Positions 59,198-64,000 of a DNA stretch of 64,000 nt are shown here, in pieces. Under the pieces are notes generated by a model. It had not been told where the DNA came from. It saw only the letters and a program-made list of their open reading frames with translations, and made no database searches. The position numbers were made by a program, and so were the translations under genes. Within the stretch, counting starts at the first letter, position 1. Each line of letters begins with the position of its first letter. Source of the DNA: Gymnothorax reevesii (Eukaryota; Chordata; Actinopteri; Anguilliformes; Muraenidae); the NCBI GenBank assembly GCA_029721435.1, contig CM056576.1, positions 75,037,876 to 75,101,875 of the forward strand, written 5' to 3'.

Positions 59198-62100
59198 TTG
59201 TTAGGCAGTTGCTATGGTGTTCTGTGTACTTGTGAGGGTGTTGCTAGGCAGCTGCTATCGTGTTCTGGGTGGTTGCTAGGGCATTGCTAAGCAGTTGCTA
59301 TGGTGTTCTGGGTGGTTGATAGGGCATTGCTAGGCGGTTGCTATGGTGTTCTGGGTAGTTGCTAGGCGGTTGCTATGGCGTACTGGGTGGTTGTTCGGGC
59401 GTTGCTATGGGGTTCTGGGTGGTTGCTAGGCGGTTGCTATGGCATTCTGGGTGGTTGCTAGGGCTTTGCTAAGCAGTTGCTATGATGTTCTGGGTGGTTG
59501 CTAGGGCGTTGCTAGGTGGTTGCTATGGTGTTCTGGGTGGTTGCTAGGGTGTTGCTAGGCAGTTGCTATGCTGTTCTGGGTGGTTGCTAGGCCGTTGCTA
59601 TGGTGTTCTGGGTGGTTGCTATGGCGTTGCTAGGCAGTTGCTATTGTGTTCTGGGTGGTTGATAGGCCGTTGCGAGGCAGTTGCTATGGTGTTCTGGGTG
59701 GTTGTTAGGGTGGTTGCTATGGCGTTCTGGGTGGTTGCTAGGGCATTGCTTAGCAGTTGGTATGGTGTTCTGGGTGGTTGCCACGGCATTGCCAGGCGGT
59801 TGCTATGGTGTTCTGGGTGGTTGCTAGGGTGTTGCTAGGCAGTTGCTATGGTGTTCTGGCTGGTTGCTAGGTGGTTGCTATGATGTTCTGGCTGGTTGCT
59901 AGGGCATTGCTAAGCAGTTGCTATGGTGTTCTGGGTGGTTGATAGGGCATTGCTAGGCGGTTGCTATGGTGTTCTGGGTAGTTGCTAGGCGGTTGCTATG
60001 GCGTACTGGGTGGTTGTTCGGGCGTTGCTATGGGGTTCTGGGTGGTTGCTAGGCGGTTGCTATGGCATTCTGGGTGGTTGCTAGGGCTTTGCTAAGCAGT
60101 TGCTATGATGTTCTGGGTGGTTGCTAGGGCGTTGCTAGGTGGTTGCTATGGTGTTCTGGGTGGTTGCTAGGGTGTTGCTAGGCAGTTGCTATGCTGTTCT
60201 GGGTGGTTGCTAGGCCGTTGCTATGGTGTTCTGGGTGGTTGCTATGGCGTTGCTAGGCAGTTGCTATTGTGTTCTGGGTGGTTGATAGGCCGTTGCGAGG
60301 CAGTTGCTATGGTGTTCTGGGTGGTTGTTAGGGTGGTTGCTATGGCGGTCTGGGTGGTTGCTAGGGCATTGCTAAGCAGTTGGTATGGTGTTCTGGGTGG
60401 TTGCCACGGGATTGGCTGGCGGATGCTATGGTGTTCTGGGTGGTTGCTAGGGTGTTGCTAGGCAGTTGCTATGGTGTTCTGGCTGGTTGCTAGGTGGTTG
60501 CTATGATGTTCTGGGTGGTTGCTCGGGCGTTGCTAGGCGGTTGCTATGGTGTTCTGGGTGGTTGCTCGGGCGTTGCTAGGCGGTTGCTATGGTGTTCTGG
60601 GTGGTTGCTAGGGCGTTGCTATGGTATTTTGGGTGGTTGCTAGGGCGTTGCTAGGCAGTTGCTATGGTGTTCTGGATGGTTGCTAGGCGGTTGCTATGGG
60701 GTTCTGTGTGGTGGCTAGGGTGTTGCTATGGTGTTCTGGGTGGTTGTTTGTCGGTTGCTCTGGTGTTGTGGCTGGTTGCTAGGCGGTTGCTTTGGTGTTC
60801 TGGGTGGTAGCAAGGCGGTTGCAATGGTGTTCTGGGTGGTTGCTAGGGCGTTGCTAGGCAGTTGCTATGGTGTTCTTTGTTGTTGCTAGGCGGTTGCTAT
60901 GGTGTTCTGGGTGGGTGCTAGACGGGTGCTATGGTGTTCTGGGTGGTTGCTAGGGCGTTGCTAGGCAGTTGCTATGGTGTTGTGATGGGAGGTAGGCGGT
61001 TGCTGTGGTGTTCTGGGTGGTTGCTAGGGAGTTGCTAGGCAGTTGCTATGGTGTCCTGGGTGGTTGCTAGGGCGTTGCTATGGTGTTCTGGGTGGTAGCT
61101 AGGCGGTTGCTATTGTGTTCTGGGTGGTTGCTAGGCGGTTGCTATGGTGTTCTGGGTGGTTGCTCGGGCGTTGCTAGGCAGTTGCTTTGGTGTGCTGGGT
61201 GGTTGCTAGGCGGTTGCTATGGTGTTCTGGGAGGTTGCTAGGGCATTGCTAGGCGGTTGCTATGGTGTTCTGGGTGGTTGCTAGGGCCTTGCTAGGCGGT
61301 TGCTATGGTGTTCTGGGAGGTTGCTAGGGCATTGCTAGGCTGTTGCTATGGTGTTCTGGGTGGTTGCTAGGGCGTTGCTAGGCGGTTGCTATGGTGTTCT
61401 GGGTGGTTGTTAGGGTGTTGCTAGGCAGTTGCTATGGTGTTCTGGGTGGTTGCTTGGCGGTTGCTATGGTGTTCTGGGTGGTTGCTAGGGCGTTGCTAGG
61501 CAGTTGCTATGGTGTTTTGGGTGGTTGCTAGGTGGTTGCTATGGTGTTCTGTGTGGTTGCATGGGCGTTGCGAGGCAGTTGCTATGGTGTTCTGGGTGGT
61601 TGCTAGGCGGTTGCTATGGTGTTCTGGGTGGTTGCTAGGGCGTTGCTAGGCGGTTGCTATGGTGTTTTGGGTGGTTGCTAGGTGGTTGCTATGGTGTTCT
61701 GGGTGGTTGCTTGGGCGTAGCTAGGCAGTTGCTATGGTGTTCTGGGTGGTTGCTAGGCGGTTGCTATGGTGGTCTGGGTGGTTGCTCGGGCGTTGCTAGG
61801 CAGTTGCTATGGTGTTCTTGGTGGTTGCTAGGCGGTTGCTATGGTGTTCTGGGTGGTTGCTAGGCGGTTGCTATGGTGTTCTGGGTGGTTGCTAGGGCGT
61901 TGCTAGGCAGTTGCTATGGTGTTCTGGGTGGTTGCTAGGCGGTTGCTATGGTGGTCTGGGTGGTTGCTAGGGCATTGCTAGGCTGTTGCTATGGTGTTCT
62001 GGGTGGTTGCTAGGGCGTTGCTAGGCGGTTGCTATGGTGTTCTGGGTGGTTGCTAGGGCGTTGCTAGGCAGTTGCTATGGTGTTCTGGGTGGTTGCTAGG

Positions 62101-63699
62101 CGGTTGCTATGGTGTTCTGGGTGGTTGCTAGGGCGTTGCTAGGCAGTTGCTATAGCGTTCTGGGTGGTTGCTAGGGCGTTGCTAGGCAGTTGCTGTGGTG
62201 TTCTGGGTGGTTGCTAGGGCGTTGCTAGGCAGTTGCTATGGTGTTCTGGGTGGTTGCTAGGCGGTTGCTATGGTGTTCTGGGTGGTTGCTAGGCGGTTGC
62301 TATGGTGTTCTGGATGGTTGCTAGGGCGTTGCTAGGCAGTTGCTATGGTGTTCTGGGTGGTTGTTAGGCGGTTGCTATGGTGTTCTGGGTGGTTGCTAGG
62401 GCGTTGCTAGGCAGTTGCTATGGTGTTTTGGGTGGTTGCTAGGTGGTTGCTATGGTGTCCTGGGTGGTTGCTAGGGCCTTGCTAGGCAGTTGCTATGGTG
62501 TTCTGGGTGGTTGCTAGGTGGTTGCTTTGGTGTTCTGGGTGGTTGCTAGGCAGTTGCTATTGTGTTCTGGGTGGTTGCTAGGGCGTTGCTAGGCAGTTGC
62601 TATGGTGTTCTGGGTGGTTGCTAGGCGGGTGCTATGGTGTTCTGGGTGGTTGCTAGGCGGTTGCTATGGTGTTCTGGGTGGTTGCTAGGGCGTTGCTAGG
62701 CAGTTGCTATGGTGTTCTGGGTGGTTGCTAGGCAGTTGCTATGGTGTTCTGGGTGGTTGCTAGGGCATTGCTAGGCTGTTGCTATGGTGTTCTGGGTGGT
62801 TGCTAGGGAATTGCTAGGCGGTTGCTATGGTGTTCTGGGTGGTTGCTAGGCGGTTGCTAGGCAGTTGCTATGGTGTTCTGGGTGGTTGCTAGGCGGTTGC
62901 TATGGTGTTCTGGGTGGTTGCTAGGCAGTTGCTATGGTGTTCTGGGTGGTTGCTAGGTGGTTGCTATGGTGTTCTGGGTGGTAGCTAGGCGGTTGCTATG
63001 GTGTTCTGGGTGGTAGCTAGGTCATTGCTAGGCAGTTGCTATGGTGTTCTGGGTGGTTGCTAGGCGGTTGCTATGGTGTTCTGGGTGGTTGCTAGGCGGT
63101 TGCTATGGTGTTCTGGGTGGTTGCTAGGGCGTTGCTAGGCAGTTGCTATGGTGTTCTGATGGTTGCTAGGCGGTTGCTATGGTGTTCTGGGTGGTTGCTA
63201 GGGCGTTGCTAGGCGGTTGGTATGGTGTTCTGGGTGGGTGCTAGCGCGGTGCTAGGCAGGTGCTATGGTATTTTGGGTGGTTGCTAGGTGGTTGCTATGG
63301 TGTTCTGGGTGGTTGCTGGGGCGTTGCTAGGCAGTTGCCATGGTGTTCTCGGTGGTTGCTAGGCGGTTGCTATGGTGTTCTGGGTGGTTGCTCGGGTGTT
63401 GCTAGGCAGTTGCTATGGTGTTCTGGGTGGTTGCTAGGGCGTTGCAAGGCAGTTGCTGTGGTGTTCTGGGTGGTTGCTAGGCGGTTGCTATGGTGTTCTG
63501 GGTGGTTGCTAGTCTGTTGCTATGGTGTTCTGTGTGGTTGCTAGGCGGTTGCTATGGTGTTCTGTGTGGTTGCTAGGGCGTTGCTAGGCGATTCTTATGG
63601 TGTTCTGTGTGGTTGCTAGGGCGTTGCTAGGTAGTTGCTATGGTGTTCTGGGTGGTTGCTAGGCGATTGCTAAGGTGTTCTTGGTGGTTGCTAGGGCGT
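59198..63699 (+). repeat. Minisatellite array 14 (4.50 kb)
   Basis: Copy of array 12, longer because of a 623-bp tandem duplication near its left end. Type 2 left edge. Ends at the same broken polypurine junction as array 12. Confidence 0.95.
59272..60517 (+). repeat. 623-bp tandem duplication in array 14
   Basis: GCATTGCTAAGCAG occurs at 59281 and 59904, and the array frames at 59563 and 60186 repeat at the same 623-bp spacing. Array 12 has one copy only, so this is the youngest structural change that can be ordered here. Units are about 59272-59894 and 59895-60517. Confidence 0.9.
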
Positions 63700-64000
63700 T
63701 AGTAAGGATAAAGGAAGGAAAGAAGGCCTGATGGAAGGAGAGACAAACTAAGGAAGGAAGGAAAGAAAAGTGGTCGGGAGGAAGAGTGGAAGGAAGGATG
63801 AAAGGCAGGATAGAAGGAAGTAAAGTAGGAAAGAAGGAATGAATAAAAGAAGAAAGGAACGAAGGAAAGAAATAGGAGGGAAAAAGAAAGAAGGAATGAC
63901 AGAAAATAGAAGGAAGGAAAGCAGTAAGGAAGCTGTAGTCTCAAGAGAGCCAGATTGTAGTCTGACAGCCTGAGAAACTGACAGTTACAGCAAGTGGTCA
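63700..64000 (+). repeat. Spacer module copy N (5'-truncated, cut by window end)
   Basis: Starts at the same break within the polypurine tract as module L (GGCGTTAGTAAGGATAAAGG). Polypurine extends to about 63932; the AT-rich part is visible from 63933 to the window end, including the CAAGTG-type altered E-box shared with L. Confidence 0.93.

Larger units (their letters stand above)
57250..64000 (+). repeat. Second copy of the 7.7/8.3-kb duplication (M-N block)
   Basis: Matches 49.55-55.68 kb: module K to M (50057 and 57758), array frames at 51862 and 59563 (offset 7,701), later landmarks 55375 and 63699 (offset 8,324). It continues past the window end. Confidence 0.92.

Noticed and set aside
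1..64000. CRISPR array
   Set aside because: Repeats are directly adjacent 11/32/43-mers with no unique spacers, and the module is vertebrate-like satellite DNA with no cas genes.

Overview
The window is one block of nested tandem-repeat DNA. I found no protein-coding gene, RNA gene, CRISPR array or recognisable transposon. It looks like eukaryotic, probably vertebrate, satellite or megasatellite DNA. The GTTGCTAGG/GTTGCTATGG minisatellite, the GGAA/GAAA polypurine tracts and the (TAA)n microsatellites resemble repeats I associate with teleost fish genomes. That organism call is from memory and unverified; nothing here suggests a prokaryote or phage.

Two components alternate along all 64 kb, always in the same orientation. 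(1) Fourteen GT-rich minisatellite arrays of about 0.5 to 5.9 kb are built from an 11-bp unit (GTTGCTAGGCR and variants). Three or four 11-mers make a 32-bp 'S' or a 43-bp 'L' repeat, and S plus L makes a 75-bp dimer. (2) Fourteen copies (named A to N here) of a spacer module of about 1.45 kb separate the arrays. A module has a 140-150 bp leader, a polypurine tract of about 520-570 bp and an AT-rich segment of about 720-870 bp. Ten copies are complete (A, D, E, F, G, H, I, J, K, M). B and C keep only the left part; L keeps only the right part; N matches L but runs off the window end.

Layout: array 1 (1-2512), A, array 2, B (truncated), array 3, C (leader only), array 4, D, array 5, E, array 6, F, array 7, G, array 8, H, array 9, I, array 10, J, array 11, K, array 12, L (5'-truncated), array 13, M, array 14, N (to 64000). 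On top of this lie larger duplications. About 181-10263 recurs at 18692-28774 at a constant offset of 18,511 bp. About 49.55-55.68 kb recurs at 57.25-64.0 kb at an offset of 7,701 bp, rising to 8,324 bp after a 623-bp tandem duplication. The I block (about 42.2-46 kb) is a third relative of the K and M blocks. Smaller tandem duplications (280, 311, 535, 965, about 1,183 and 1,918 bp) lie inside single arrays.

Open reading frames here are by-products of repeat structure: 75 bp is exactly 25 codons, and polypurine DNA lacks stops over long stretches. The interest is structural: how an 11-mer grew into an 18.5-kb duplication, breakage inside polypurine tracts, mosaic spacer subfamilies, a nested inverted repeat found in only two spacers, and clustered substitutions that may be assembly errors.
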